64,000 nt of DNA from positions 1-64,000 of the forward strand of contig JALGZK010000010.1 in the NCBI GenBank assembly GCA_025774935.1. The letters are read 5' to 3'. The stretch comes from a bacterium. GTDB lineage: Bacteria; Joyebacterota; Joyebacteria; Joyebacterales; Joyebacteraceae. The notes under the pieces are model-generated. The model saw only the letters and a program-made list of their open reading frames with translations, did not search any database and was not told where the DNA came from. Position 1 is the stretch's first letter. Every line of letters starts with the position of its first letter. This document shows positions 16,126 to 25,569 of this stretch, one piece after another. Both the position numbers and the translations under genes were made by a program.

Positions 16126-17006
16126 GGCCGTCCCTCCCCTCCGGCGCCGGGAACGGCTGCGCCCGGCGCTTCGTCCTGCGTCAGGTGGAGGAAGAGCCGC
16201 GTGATGCCGCCGAGCGTCACGTAGGTCGCGAAGAAGAGGACGACGACCCAGATCACCATGAGGAGCGGCACGAGCACCGGGGAGAACGTGTGCGCGATCG
16301 TGGCGCTCTGCCTCCACAGCCAGAGCGGCAGGATCTCGAGCGCGGCCGGCATGGCCACGAGCAGGAACGTGGCGACCGGGGTCCTCCCGAAGAGCACCAG
16401 GCTGCCTCCGACCGCCGCGCGCACGCTCCTTCCCGCGAGCACGATGTAGGGTGCCGTGTAGACGAGGACGGCCTGGACGAAGAGGACGACGAGGATCGTC
16501 GATCCCCTCACCACCCGGAACGTCCTCGGGCTCTCCTCCGCGAGATACCCGAAGAACGCGTAGGACGTCCTCGTCACGATCTGAGCGAGACCGACGGCGA
16601 TCACCGCCGCGACCACGAGCGACCAGTACCTCGACGACGCCCGGCTCCACGCCTCCCCGAACCCCACCCGCCTCCGCTGATAGAAGGTGCCGAAGAGCAC
16701 GATCCCCGTCGCCGCGGTCACCGCTCCCAGGAAGACGGCCAGGAACGGGTCGAGCTCGCCCAGCCCGGCCCTGAGCACGAGGAAGTTGTTCGGGTAGTGC
16801 AGCACGGACTCCCCGAACCGCCACCTCAGGAGCGGCACCATGAACCACGAGACGACCGGGTACGCGAACCCGCCGATCGCGGCCAGGATCGCGGCCTGCC
16901 CCGCGGCGTAGATGGCGAACGGGAGGAGCGCCACGCGCCGCGAAAACGCCCTGAACGTCTCCACCCAGCCCCAGATGAGAGCATTGATCTGATCGATGAG
17001 GCCCAT
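16122..17006 (-). CDS. Polytopic membrane protein of unknown function
   Basis: 294 residues with about six hydrophobic segments (around 25-50, 85-110, 130-155, 170-195, 210-235 and 240-270) and an N-terminal amphipathic start (MGLIDQINALIWGWVETFRAF). No catalytic motif is evident, and I do not recognise the family. It lies between EpsI and a TPR lipoprotein and overlaps the latter by 4 bp, which suggests these two work together, possibly as an inner-membrane/periplasmic pair of the exosortase locus. The long 750-residue frame through this region is a shadow that reads into this gene out of phase. Confidence 0.7.
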   Translation of the reverse strand: MGLIDQINALIWGWVETFRAFSRRVALLPFAIYAAGQAAILAAIGGFAYPVVSWFMVPLLRWRFGESVLHYPNNFLVLRAGLGELDPFLAVFLGAVTAATGIVLFGTFYQRRRVGFGEAWSRASSRYWSLVVAAVIAVGLAQIVTRTSYAFFGYLAEESPRTFRVVRGSTILVVLFVQAVLVYTAPYIVLAGRSVRAAVGGSLVLFGRTPVATFLLVAMPAALEILPLWLWRQSATIAHTFSPVLVPLLMVIWVVVLFFATYVTLGGITRLFLHLTQDEAPGAAVPGAGGEGRP

Positions 17007-17102
17007 CAGAGTCCTTTCGAGAATCCCCTACGACGCGGCCCGCCCGGCGTCACGCCGCAGGCGGTCCCGCCGGTTCCCGGCGGTTCACGGCGCCCGGCCC
17101 CG

Positions 17103-17747
17103 TCAGCCCTCCCCGGCGAACACGAAGAGCTCCGGAAGGCGCACGAGCGCGGCCTCCGAGAAGTCCTTCAGCACCTCCATGGCGCCGTCGAAGTCACCGT
17201 CCCTCACGACGGTCGACACTCTAACGAACGCTCCGTAGGTCACGTTCGACACGATCCCCGACGCTGCCATCCGCGTCATGAACTTGTCGCGGTCGGCCGT
17301 CGCCAGATCCCCCGCCGTGTACCACCAGTAGACCGCGAGCCGGCGGACGCCCTGCTGCTCGACGAGCACCCAGTTGGCGTCGAAGCCGCCGTCTTTCCTC
17401 CAGAGGGGCTCGAGCCCCGAGTCGACGTCCGTCCATCCCTGGGACCGGTAGCATACGAGCGGCTCGTGCGCGCCGTACCGGTCGTTCTGATGGAAGATGA
17501 TGACGAACCATATCCAGTCGCCCACGTCGTTCGTGTACCGCCGCGCCAGCGTGTCCGTCGCCTCGAGTTCCTCGTAGACGACGTCTTCGAACGACAGATC
17601 GACGCTGCGCCATCCTCCGAGCTGCGCCGGGAACGCTCCGAGCGAGCCCGCCTCGAGCTCCATCCTGTCGGGCGGGTTCAGGTGCACGTAGAAGGCGCCC
17701 GCCCCGAGGAGCGCGACCACGACGATCGTTCCGAATGAGGTCCTCAC
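17103..17747 (-). CDS. epsI: EpsI family exosortase-associated protein
   Basis: 214 residues: an N-terminal membrane anchor (TSFGTIVVVALLGAGAFYV), then a periplasmic domain with LGGWRSVDLSF, the family landmark EPLVCYRSQGW, and VYWWYTAG. EpsI (DUF3485) proteins accompany exosortase in PEP-CTERM/EPS loci, in some organisms fused to it. Its ATG overlaps the exosortase stop by 4 bp. The exact role in polysaccharide export or protein sorting is unknown for the family. Confidence 0.9.
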   Translation of the reverse strand: MRTSFGTIVVVALLGAGAFYVHLNPPDRMELEAGSLGAFPAQLGGWRSVDLSFEDVVYEELEATDTLARRYTNDVGDWIWFVIIFHQNDRYGAHEPLVCYRSQGWTDVDSGLEPLWRKDGGFDANWVLVEQQGVRRLAVYWWYTAGDLATADRDKFMTRMAASGIVSNVTYGAFVRVSTVVRDGDFDGAMEVLKDFSEAALVRLPELFVFAGEG

Positions 17748-18682
17748 GCGCCCCTCCCCTCAGGGGCGGTCTCTTCCCCCTCGCACGTCTCACATCTCAG
17801 GAGCTTCCGCACCACCACGAGTCCGACGAACGCGAACATGAACAGCAGGAACCCTGAGAAGTCGTGGAAGAACCCGAGCGCGGCGTCGATGCCCCAGACG
17901 TGGGCGACGAGACAGAGCGCGGTGATCCTGAGCATGTTCCCGGCGATCGCGAGCGGCACGCTGACCGCGACGATGACGAGCCGCTTCCACGCGGCGCCCG
18001 CCGTCAGATACGCGAAGAGCGTTCCGAGGGCCACGAGCGCGATGAGCGACCTGAGCCCGCTGCAGGGGTCCGCGATCCGAAGCGACCCGGCCGGGACGTG
18101 GATCGTCATGCCCGAGCGGACGAGTGGCACGCCGAGCTTCGCGGCGAGTGCACTCCCTGAGCGCGCCGCGAAGACCTTGAGGTTGAAACTCAGCACGTTC
18201 ATGAGGAACGGCGGCCACGGCAGCATGAACACGAGGAACGCGAGCGGGAACCAGATCACCCTCGTCGCCCGACCCCCGAAGAAGAAGAGCGACAGGCCGA
18301 AGAGCATGAGGACGAACGAGTAGCCCTGCGTCATGAAGATGCCCGCACGGATCGACACCACGTTCCCTACGAGCGCGAGAGCGATGATCGCGATGCCCCA
18401 AGCCGTCCCCGCCCTCACCGCATCCACGAACCTCTTCCGCTCGCGCCACAGGAGGAAGAGGACGATCGGCGGGATCAGGAACCCGTGCGAGTAGTTCGGC
18501 GAGGACATCCAGGTCCGCCAGAGCGTCGGGAAGACCGGGTAGTACACGATCGCAACGAGGACGGCCGCCACCGCGAAGCGCGCGAGCTGCCGCGCGGCGA
18601 GCGTCCCCCGAGGGGTCGCGCCCCCGCTACCGGTCGCGTTCCGGAGCTCCGCCCCGTCTCGTCTGTCGTTCCCGGTCGTCAA
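17744..18682 (-). CDS. Exosortase
   Basis: 312 residues, about eight transmembrane segments. The catalytic triad region is visible: the Cys in DPCSGLRS, the Arg in NMLRITA and the His in FHDFSGF, as in exosortases, which are membrane transpeptidase-like enzymes that process PEP-CTERM tails. The start is taken as TTG 18682, because it overlaps the stop of the upstream GT fusion (TTGA) with GGAG 6 nt upstream; the longer upstream frame is low-complexity shadow sequence. The PEP-CTERM protein at 6793-7572 is a likely substrate. The neighbouring EpsI overlaps by 4 bp. Confidence 0.93.
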   Translation of the reverse strand: MTTGNDRRDGAELRNATGSGGATPRGTLAARQLARFAVAAVLVAIVYYPVFPTLWRTWMSSPNYSHGFLIPPIVLFLLWRERKRFVDAVRAGTAWGIAIIALALVGNVVSIRAGIFMTQGYSFVLMLFGLSLFFFGGRATRVIWFPLAFLVFMLPWPPFLMNVLSFNLKVFAARSGSALAAKLGVPLVRSGMTIHVPAGSLRIADPCSGLRSLIALVALGTLFAYLTAGAAWKRLVIVAVSVPLAIAGNMLRITALCLVAHVWGIDAALGFFHDFSGFLLFMFAFVGLVVVRKLLRCETCEGEETAPEGRGA

Positions 18683-20535
18683 CGCTGCTCCTCCGTGCTC
18701 AGGCGGGGCCCGCTCTCCTCCCCTCGGGACCTCCTGAGGGCTCCGAACGTCCCCAGGAGGATCCTGAGATCGAGGAGGAGCGAGCAGTTCTCGACGTAGA
18801 ACCTGTCGAGCCTGACCTTCTCCTCGAGGTCGATCTCGTCCCTCCCATTGATCTGCGCCCAGCCGGTGAGGCCGGGCCGGACCAGGTCGACCCCGACCTG
18901 GCGCCTGAGTTCGATCAGCTCGTACTGGTTGTAGAGGGCGGGCCGCGGCCCGACCACGCTCATCTCGCCGCGGAGCACGTTCACGAGGTTCGGGTACTCG
19001 TCGGCGCTCGTCCTCCTCAGGAACCACCCGAACTTCGTCACGCAGCCGTCCTTCATCTGGCTGTGGTTCATCAGGTCTGTCGCGAGATCCGGCGTCTCGC
19101 GGTGCATCGTTCGGAGCTTCAGGATCGTGAACTCCTGTGAGTAGACGCCGATCCGCCTCTGCGTGAAGTGCGCGTGCCCCGGCGAGTCGAGCCTGACGGC
19201 GATCGCCAGGAGCGCGTGGAGGGGCGCTCCCACGATCAGGATGCCGAATGCCGTGAGGACGTCTAGCAAGTACTTGACCCCGAGGTAGTAGCGGAACTTG
19301 AGGTGGCTTCCGCAGAGCGCGCGCTCTGATGCGAGGATCTCCTCGAGAAGCTCCTCGAGCTTGCCGGCGAGGGCGGTCCTCGAGTACGCGTCCTCGACGA
19401 AGACCCGACCGCTCCTCCCGAGCGTGTGGCGCATCTCGGCGTCACCAAGGAGCGTCTTCACGGCCTCGGCGAGGCCTCGCCCGTCACCCGGCTTCGTCAC
19501 GATGCCGCTGCCGGCACGTTCGACGATCTCCCGCGCGTCGCCCTCCACCGCGGCGACTACTGGCTTCCCGCACGCCATGTAGTCGAAGAGCTTCACCGGG
19601 ATCGTGCTCGCCGAGAACTCCCCGCTCCTCGTCGTCGCGAGGCAGAGAGCTGAGCGGTGCACGAGCTCGCTGAGCTCGTCCGGCTGCTTGCTCGGAAGGA
19701 ACTCGACGTTCCTGAGACCCCGCCCGTCGACCTGGCGGACGAGGTCCTGCTTCGCGACGCCGTCGCCCACCAGGACGAACCTCGCGTCGCTCTCGTCCCT
19801 CAGGATCTCGGCGGCTTCGAGGATCACGTCCATCCCGTGAACGAGCCCGTGCGTCCCCGAGTAGATGACCGTCCGGCCGTCTCCGCCGTTGCCAGCGGGT
19901 CCTCCGGCGGCCGGAGCGAAAAGCTCCGTGTCCGCCCCGTTCGTGATGAGCGAGATCCTGTGCCGCGGGATGCCACGCTCGAGCATCAGTCGCTCCATAC
20001 CGGGCGTGACGGCCACGAGCCTCGCTGCCCGGCGGTAGAGGAACTGCTCGAGGCTCTCCGCGGCGCGGATGGCCCGCCGGCTCCTCAGCTCGCCGAGCTC
20101 GACGGCCGCGTGTGGCCAGTAGTCCCTGAGATCGAGCACGAACGGGACGCCACGGACGAGTCCGAGGAACCACGCCGTCAGTCCGAGGAAGAGCGGCGGA
20201 GAACTCACGAGGACCAGATCGCACTTCCCCGCGGCGCACCCGCCGACCGCGGCGGTGATCATGAACGAGAGCTGGTTCGCAACGCGGGTGAAGAACGTCT
20301 TCCTGGGCGTCGCGAAGAGGTAGCACCTCAGGATGCGGACGCCGTCTACCTCCTCGCGGCAAGCGAGCTTCCTCCGGTAGCGGGGCTGCTTCACGCCGCT
20401 CGGGTGGTTGGGCATGCCCGTCACGACCGTCACGGCGTGGCCCCGCTTCGCGAGATTCGTCGCGAAGTGATAGGCCCGAAGCGGCGCCGCGCCGGTCTCC
20501 GGCGGGTAGTACTGTGTCAGGAAGAGGATCCTCAT
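18679..20535 (-). CDS. GT4 glycosyltransferase fused to a polyprenyl-phosphate sugar phosphotransferase
   Basis: 618 residues with two enzymes in one chain. Residues about 1-405 are a GT-B fold GT4 ([30 protein letters not shown], the E-x7-E-like region SASTIPVKLFDYMACGKPVV). Residues about 415-600 are a bacterial sugar transferase of the WcaJ/WbaP catalytic type: a membrane helix (YLLDVLTAFGILIVGAPLHA), then FTILKLRTM, TSADEYPNLVNVLRGEMSVV, GPRP and RPGLTGWAQINGR. The second part would place the first sugar-phosphate on undecaprenyl phosphate, and the first part could add the next sugar. Its ATG overlaps the preceding GT4 gene by 4 bp. Confidence 0.92.
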   Translation of the reverse strand: MRILFLTQYYPPETGAAPLRAYHFATNLAKRGHAVTVVTGMPNHPSGVKQPRYRRKLACREEVDGVRILRCYLFATPRKTFFTRVANQLSFMITAAVGGCAAGKCDLVLVSSPPLFLGLTAWFLGLVRGVPFVLDLRDYWPHAAVELGELRSRRAIRAAESLEQFLYRRAARLVAVTPGMERLMLERGIPRHRISLITNGADTELFAPAAGGPAGNGGDGRTVIYSGTHGLVHGMDVILEAAEILRDESDARFVLVGDGVAKQDLVRQVDGRGLRNVEFLPSKQPDELSELVHRSALCLATTRSGEFSASTIPVKLFDYMACGKPVVAAVEGDAREIVERAGSGIVTKPGDGRGLAEAVKTLLGDAEMRHTLGRSGRVFVEDAYSRTALAGKLEELLEEILASERALCGSHLKFRYYLGVKYLLDVLTAFGILIVGAPLHALLAIAVRLDSPGHAHFTQRRIGVYSQEFTILKLRTMHRETPDLATDLMNHSQMKDGCVTKFGWFLRRTSADEYPNLVNVLRGEMSVVGPRPALYNQYELIELRRQVGVDLVRPGLTGWAQINGRDEIDLEEKVRLDRFYVENCSLLLDLRILLGTFGALRRSRGEESGPRLSTEEQR

Positions 20536-21794
20536 GGCTTCCTTCCGGCCTCTCCTGCCTGCCCAAGCCTCAGTTCCGATGACGTCCGATCCGCGCCCGT
20601 GCGGGATCCGCCCGCCGCGCGCAGGAGCGCCGCGAACGTGTCCTCGACCTTAGTCACGACTGCGGCGATGTCGTGACTCTCGCGCGCGAGCGTCCGGCCG
20701 CGCTCACCCATAGAGCACGCGCGCGCGGGGTCGCTCAGGATCTCGAGGAGCGCCCTGCCCATCGCGGGACCGTCGCCCGCCGGGACCAGGAGGCCCGACG
20801 AGCCGCGCTCGACCACCTCGGGCACCCCGCCGACGTCCGTCGCCACGACCGGAAGGCCCGCGGCCATCGCCTCCATCAGGACGTTCGGCGTGCCCTCGGA
20901 GGTCGACGAGAGCGCGAAGGCGTCCATGAGCCCGAGCACCCGGGGCACGTCCTCCCGGACGCCCGCGAAGATCACGGCGTCCGCGATCCCGAGCTCGTCG
21001 GCAACGCGGCCGAGTTCCTGTCTCCTCGCGCCGTCGCCGACTATGAGGAAGCGCGCGTCCGGCAACGACCTCGCGACCACCGCCGCCGCCGCGAGGAAGT
21101 GCTCGTGTCCCTTTACGTCCGAGAGTTTGCCGACGATCCCGACCACGGGGTGCCCGTCCGTGCCCAGCTCCCGCGCGAGGTTCCCGTCCCGGAGGACGTG
21201 CCGGCTTCCGGCTCCGCCCTCCGTGTCGCCGGGTGCATCCACCGCCGCTCCCCTGACCGCGCTCCCGACCGAGTAGGGCGTCAGGTCTATGCCGACGCCC
21301 ACGTTGACGATCTTCCGTTCCGGGACGCGGAACCGCTCGACGAGCTCCCTGGCCGCCGCCGCGCTGTTCACGAGGACCGCGTCGACGACCCGACGGTTCG
21401 CGTACCCGTAGACCTTCTCCTTCGTTCCGCCCGTGAGCCAGTACGAGAGGTTCCTCTGGTTGTTCACGACGACCGGCACCCGAGCGGCGCGTCCGACGAA
21501 CGGCCCGACGATGGTCGTGAGGCCGAGCATGCATGAGAGAATCTCCACCCGCTCGCGCCTCAGGAACGACGCCGCCCGCGGAAGACCGCGGACGGTCCCC
21601 GCCGAGAGAGCGCTCGCCCCGGTCCCGAACTCGTGGACCGGGACTCCCAAGGACTCGATCACCGGGAGCAGCTCGCCGCGCTTCGCCGTCGACATGACGA
21701 CCGGGTCGAAGCGCTCCCGGTCGATTCTCGAGAGGAGCTCGACGAGGAAGCGCTGCGTGCCGGCCCGCTCGAACGACCCGGCCCAGAACGCCAC
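20532..21794 (-). CDS. GT4 family glycosyltransferase
   Basis: 420 residues, GT-B fold. The N-terminal half has [17 protein letters not shown]; the C-terminal nucleotide-sugar half has [27 protein letters not shown] and [24 protein letters not shown], the GT4 E-x7-E signature. It is cytosolic and adds one sugar to the growing lipid-linked repeat unit. The GTG at 21794 is the first standard start, but the SD-like GAGGGG is 13 nt away and only 7 nt from an in-frame ATC at 21800, so the true start may be non-canonical or further up. It overlaps the following gene by 4 bp. Confidence 0.88.
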   Translation of the reverse strand: MAFWAGSFERAGTQRFLVELLSRIDRERFDPVVMSTAKRGELLPVIESLGVPVHEFGTGASALSAGTVRGLPRAASFLRRERVEILSCMLGLTTIVGPFVGRAARVPVVVNNQRNLSYWLTGGTKEKVYGYANRRVVDAVLVNSAAAARELVERFRVPERKIVNVGVGIDLTPYSVGSAVRGAAVDAPGDTEGGAGSRHVLRDGNLARELGTDGHPVVGIVGKLSDVKGHEHFLAAAAVVARSLPDARFLIVGDGARRQELGRVADELGIADAVIFAGVREDVPRVLGLMDAFALSSTSEGTPNVLMEAMAAGLPVVATDVGGVPEVVERGSSGLLVPAGDGPAMGRALLEILSDPARACSMGERGRTLARESHDIAAVVTKVEDTFAALLRAAGGSRTGADRTSSELRLGQAGEAGRKP

Positions 21795-21863
21795 CTTGAT
21801 GGGTCCGCCCCTCGCTTCTCTGACGGTCCTTCCCAGAATCGACCTCCGCGTGCTCGGCGTCCG

Positions 21864-23138
21864 TCACGACGCCGCCTCCTGACGTTCGCCCGTCGGCCCC
21901 GCGACGTCACGGCCGCCGCCGCGCGTCGGCCGCGATCGGGACGATGCGGTCACCTCCCGGAGCGACGAGTGGTTCGGGCGCGAGAGCCGCGCGTACTGGA
22001 TGTCCGCCGCGAGCCATCGGACGTCCGCGTCGTGCGGGACGATCCCGAGCCGGGGCAGGCAGTGCACGGGGTACCGCCTTGAGACGGGCCCGGCGATCGA
22101 GGTCACGCCGGATCTGAACCCGGCGTCGGCGACGACCGCGGCCGTCGTCGCGTCGAAGTGACGGTTCGTCCTTCCGTTCGGGTAGGCGAAGTGCTCGACC
22201 TCGCACCCTAGGAGCTCCTCGAGGGCGCGCTTCGACTCCCCCACCTCGCCGACGAGCGCGTCGGTCGAGACGCTCGGGAGGTTGTAGTGCGTCACCGAGT
22301 GCGCGCCGATCGTCATCCCGCCCTCGTGCATCTCCCGGATCTCGTCCGGGTTCATCATGATCCTCGAGTCGTACGTGTCCCGCGAGTTCCCGCATGCCTC
22401 CCGGACCTCGTTCACGATCTCGAGGGCCTCGCGTTCGCCCGATCGCTTCACGACCGCGGTAATGAACGCGATCGCCTTCTCCTTCGCGCGCGGGGTCGAG
22501 AGGTCTATCGAGCAGGCGCCGAAGGTCCCGCACTTGAGCCCTTGAGACTCGGTCCTGCGGATCGCGTGGCGAAGGGCGACGGTCCAGAGGATCGATTCGT
22601 CCGAGATCGCTCCCGTCGTCACGTAGAACGTCGCGGTCGCCCCGTGCTTCCTGAGAATCGGGAACGCACAGCGGTAGTTGTCCTCGTACCCGTCGTCGAA
22701 CGTGATCGCGACGGTTCTCGGGTCGACCCGTCTGCCCGAAGCGATGGCGTCCGCAAGTTCGGGCACGCCGACGACGCGGTGCCGCTCCACGAGGTAGGCA
22801 ACCTGCCTGTCGAAGACGTCCGTCGAGACGACCAGGCTCCGCTGGACGTAGTCTCCCGCCCAGCCGGGGTCGTCGTTGACCGAATGGTAGCGGAGGATCG
22901 TCGCACCGCCCCACGGTAGGAGGCTCATGGCCCTCACGAGAGGCGCGCAGTTCCGGAACGCGCGGCCGAACCCCCACAGGCCGTCGACGGAGATGGCGCC
23001 GTTCTCGTCGATGTACGGGACGTCGCCACGCCCCGGGCCGAGTCCGGCCCTGTCCGCGTCGCCCCACAGGCAGCGGCTCTCCTCGCCGGTGAGACCACGG
23101 CCCCTCCCGCGCTCCCTCATGTCGGGGTCCTTCCTCAT
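21864..23138 (-). CDS. Polysaccharide deacetylase (NodB/CE4 family)
   Basis: 424 residues from ATG 23138, which overlaps the preceding stop (ATGA). The CE4 metal-site motif appears as VAITFDDGYEDNY (Asp-Asp) and GAHSVTHYNL (H-S-x2-H), with further landmarks HFAYPNGRTN and LRYHSVNDD upstream. The NodB domain spans about 110-350; both tails look disordered and no signal peptide is seen, so a cytosolic or membrane-peripheral site is possible. It would remove N-acetyl groups from polysaccharide or lipid-linked sugars, changing the charge of the exopolymer. Confidence 0.88.
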   Translation of the reverse strand: MRKDPDMRERGRGRGLTGEESRCLWGDADRAGLGPGRGDVPYIDENGAISVDGLWGFGRAFRNCAPLVRAMSLLPWGGATILRYHSVNDDPGWAGDYVQRSLVVSTDVFDRQVAYLVERHRVVGVPELADAIASGRRVDPRTVAITFDDGYEDNYRCAFPILRKHGATATFYVTTGAISDESILWTVALRHAIRRTESQGLKCGTFGACSIDLSTPRAKEKAIAFITAVVKRSGEREALEIVNEVREACGNSRDTYDSRIMMNPDEIREMHEGGMTIGAHSVTHYNLPSVSTDALVGEVGESKRALEELLGCEVEHFAYPNGRTNRHFDATTAAVVADAGFRSGVTSIAGPVSRRYPVHCLPRLGIVPHDADVRWLAADIQYARLSRPNHSSLREVTASSRSRPTRGGGRDVAGPTGERQEAAS

Positions 23139-25471
23139 ACCGTGTCGAACTCCCTCGCGCGCAGCGCGTCGACCCAACCCACGAGCCCGGACACCCGCTC
23201 GTCGAGCAGTTCCAGGTAGTAGTCGATCGTGTCCTCGACCATGTGCTCCGTCGAGAACCTGGCGAGGACGCGTTCCCTCCCGGCCCTCCCCATGCGGCGC
23301 CGCAGCTCCTCGTCGCCGAGAAGCTCGAGCACGCGACGGGCGACCCCTTCGGCGTCGCCCGCGGGAAGCAGGAAGCCGGTCTCTCCCTCCTCGATCAGCT
23401 CGGGGTTTCCTCCGACGGCGGTCGCCACGACGGGCCTCCCGGCCGCCATCGCCTCGAGGACCACGTTCGAGCAGCCCTCCTTGATCGAGGTGAGCACGGA
23501 CACGTCCGTGCTCGCGAGGACGGCGCCGATCCGGTCGGTCATGCCGGCGAACGTCACTGCCTCCCCGAGCCCGAGCTTCCGCGCGTGCTCGGTGAGCTCC
23601 GCCCTGAGCTGTCCGTCTCCGACAATGAGGAACCGCGCGTCGGGTCTCTCCCTCGCGATCAGAGCGGCGGCCTCGAGGAACGTCGCGTGGTCTTTCTTCG
23701 GGGTCAGGCTCGCGATGACGGTGATCGTGGGGCCGCTGCCCGCGCCGCTCCCGGGGAACGGCTCCGGAGGAGGCGAGCCGGTCCTCGACGGGACGTTTCC
23801 GTCGGCGGGCGCCGCGTCGACGTGGCCGCTGACCCGGCGGACCGAGATCCCGTTGTAGATCACGCGGATCTTCTCCGGGTCGACCCAGTGCATCTCCGCC
23901 ACGTAGTCCTTGACCGCGCCGGCGTTCACGATCACGCGGTCCGTGATGCCAGAGAGGATCCTCTCGATGGCGTTTCCGCGAAACCTCGTGTGAACGTCGA
24001 CGTTCCGCACCGACGTGAGGACGATCGGGACGCGAAGGAACCGTCCGACGATGAGCCCCCTCCAGTTCGCCGACGACAGGAACGCGTGCAGGATCACCGG
24101 CCGCTCCGTCCTCACCAGACGCGCGAGCTTGCGGGACGCGCCGGAGAAGTTACCGAGGCGCTTCGCGAGCACGACCAGACGGACCCCGGCCTCCTCGATC
24201 TCGCGGCCGAGCGGCCCCAGCTGGCCGAGGCAGCAGACGATCGGCTCGAACCGGTCCCTCGGGAGCCGGGTCGCGAGCTCCATGAGCTGGCGCTCGGCCC
24301 CACCGCGTTCGAGCTGTCCGATCACGTAGAGGACCTTGATCTTCCCGGCCGGGGCGCGGTCCGCGTGCCCCGAGAGCGCAAGGTCGTAGAGCGCCTCCGT
24401 CTGCCCGACCATGTGCTTAGCGGTGAAGGCCTTCTCGTAGGACCGGCGGGCCGCGGCCGCAAGACGCGACCTCCGCCCGGCGTCCCTCGAAAGGAGAGCT
24501 ATCTTGTCCGCGAGCGCTTCGTGGTCCCGCGGCGGAACCACGTACCCGTTCACGCCGTCCCTGATCACCTCTGGGACGCCCCCGACGGCCGTCGAGACGC
24601 ACGGGACCCCGGCCGCCATCGCCTCGAGCACCGTGATCGGCAGCCCCTCCCACGCCGAGGAGAGGACGAAGAGGTCCGATCCCCTGAGGAGCCTCGGCAC
24701 GTCGTCGCGCGACCCGAGGAACGACACGCGATCGCCGACGCCGAGCTCGGCCGCGTGGTCGCTCAGGTGCTGGAGGATCGGGCCGCCGCCGGCGACGGCG
24801 AAGTACACGGGCGGGACCAGGTCGGAGACTGCCGCGGCCGCCCGGATGAGGTTCTCGTGGTCCTTCTGTGGACTGAGGTTGCCGACGGTCAGGCAGAGGA
24901 CGGCGTCGTCGGGCACGCCCAGCTCGCGTCGCACCTCTGCGCGGTCGCCGGCGACCGGGCGAAGTGTGTCGTCGATGCCGTTCCGGATGGTCACGAGGCG
25001 CGCCGGGGAGAACCTCCCCTCGGCGAGCCGGGACCGGGCGACGGCCTCCGACACGGCGATCTGCGCGTTCTCGCGCATGCTCGCGAGCCTGCTCAACGCG
25101 AGCCTGAATGGGAAGCGAGCCGCGGCGACGTTGTGCTCGGTGCGGAGCACGGCGGTGGCCCCGCCGAGGATGGCGGCGGGGATTCCGACGGTCATCGCAG
25201 TGAAGTTGTGGTCGTGGACGACATCGACGCCGCGTCGCCTGATTAGACCGGCGAGTCTGAGGACGGCGCGGAAGTCGAGACGCGACCTTCGTTCCAGGGC
25301 GTGGACGGGGACGCCGCGTTCGTCGAGGACGGCAGCCAGGGGACCCGCGTCCCCCACGCAGCACACCTCGGGCTCGTAGCGCGAGCGGTCGTGGGAGGTC
25401 GCGTACTCGACCACCACGCGCTCGGCCCCACCGAGCCCCAACGAACCAACGACGTGGAAGACCTTCTTCAT
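23135..25471 (-). CDS. Tandem GT4-GT4 bifunctional glycosyltransferase
   Basis: 778 residues carrying two complete GT4 modules. The first, about 1-375, begins KKVFHVVGSLGLGGAERVVV and has LTVGNLSPQKDHENLI and SSAWEGLPITVLEAMAAGVP. The second, about 395-778, begins IKVLYVIGQLERGGAERQLM and has TVIASLTPKKDHATFLEAA and SIKEGCSNVVLEAMAAGRP. Both keep the E-x7-E motif, so both may be active, making a two-sugar-adding enzyme. The linker around 376-394 is short. ATG 25471 is the start because the family begins there; the upstream open frame to 27046 is shadow. It overlaps the deacetylase gene by 4 bp. Confidence 0.9.
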   Translation of the reverse strand: MKKVFHVVGSLGLGGAERVVVEYATSHDRSRYEPEVCCVGDAGPLAAVLDERGVPVHALERRSRLDFRAVLRLAGLIRRRGVDVVHDHNFTAMTVGIPAAILGGATAVLRTEHNVAAARFPFRLALSRLASMRENAQIAVSEAVARSRLAEGRFSPARLVTIRNGIDDTLRPVAGDRAEVRRELGVPDDAVLCLTVGNLSPQKDHENLIRAAAAVSDLVPPVYFAVAGGGPILQHLSDHAAELGVGDRVSFLGSRDDVPRLLRGSDLFVLSSAWEGLPITVLEAMAAGVPCVSTAVGGVPEVIRDGVNGYVVPPRDHEALADKIALLSRDAGRRSRLAAAARRSYEKAFTAKHMVGQTEALYDLALSGHADRAPAGKIKVLYVIGQLERGGAERQLMELATRLPRDRFEPIVCCLGQLGPLGREIEEAGVRLVVLAKRLGNFSGASRKLARLVRTERPVILHAFLSSANWRGLIVGRFLRVPIVLTSVRNVDVHTRFRGNAIERILSGITDRVIVNAGAVKDYVAEMHWVDPEKIRVIYNGISVRRVSGHVDAAPADGNVPSRTGSPPPEPFPGSGAGSGPTITVIASLTPKKDHATFLEAAALIARERPDARFLIVGDGQLRAELTEHARKLGLGEAVTFAGMTDRIGAVLASTDVSVLTSIKEGCSNVVLEAMAAGRPVVATAVGGNPELIEEGETGFLLPAGDAEGVARRVLELLGDEELRRRMGRAGRERVLARFSTEHMVEDTIDYYLELLDERVSGLVGWVDALRAREFDTV

Positions 25472-25569
25472 CTCGACAACCCCGTGCACCCTTCCCGGCA
25501 CTCGAGACGCCGGGTCCTTCGTTTCGCCTCGCTGTCTGCGCCGAGTCTCGCCCTTCGCGTCGCCCGCCC

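Noticed and set aside
16126-16848. Longer frame upstream of the TPR lipoprotein
   Set aside because: It crosses the multi-pass membrane protein gene in the wrong frame; the signal peptide begins at 16125.
18683-19027. Longer exosortase with 115 extra N-terminal residues
   Set aside because: The extension is charged low-complexity sequence inside the preceding sugar-transferase gene; TTG 18682 has an SD and TTGA coupling.
21800-21867. A GTG start at 21867 giving a longer GT4-region protein
   Set aside because: That frame (MTDAEHAEV) is out of phase with the GT4 motifs and turns into an arginine-rich shadow.
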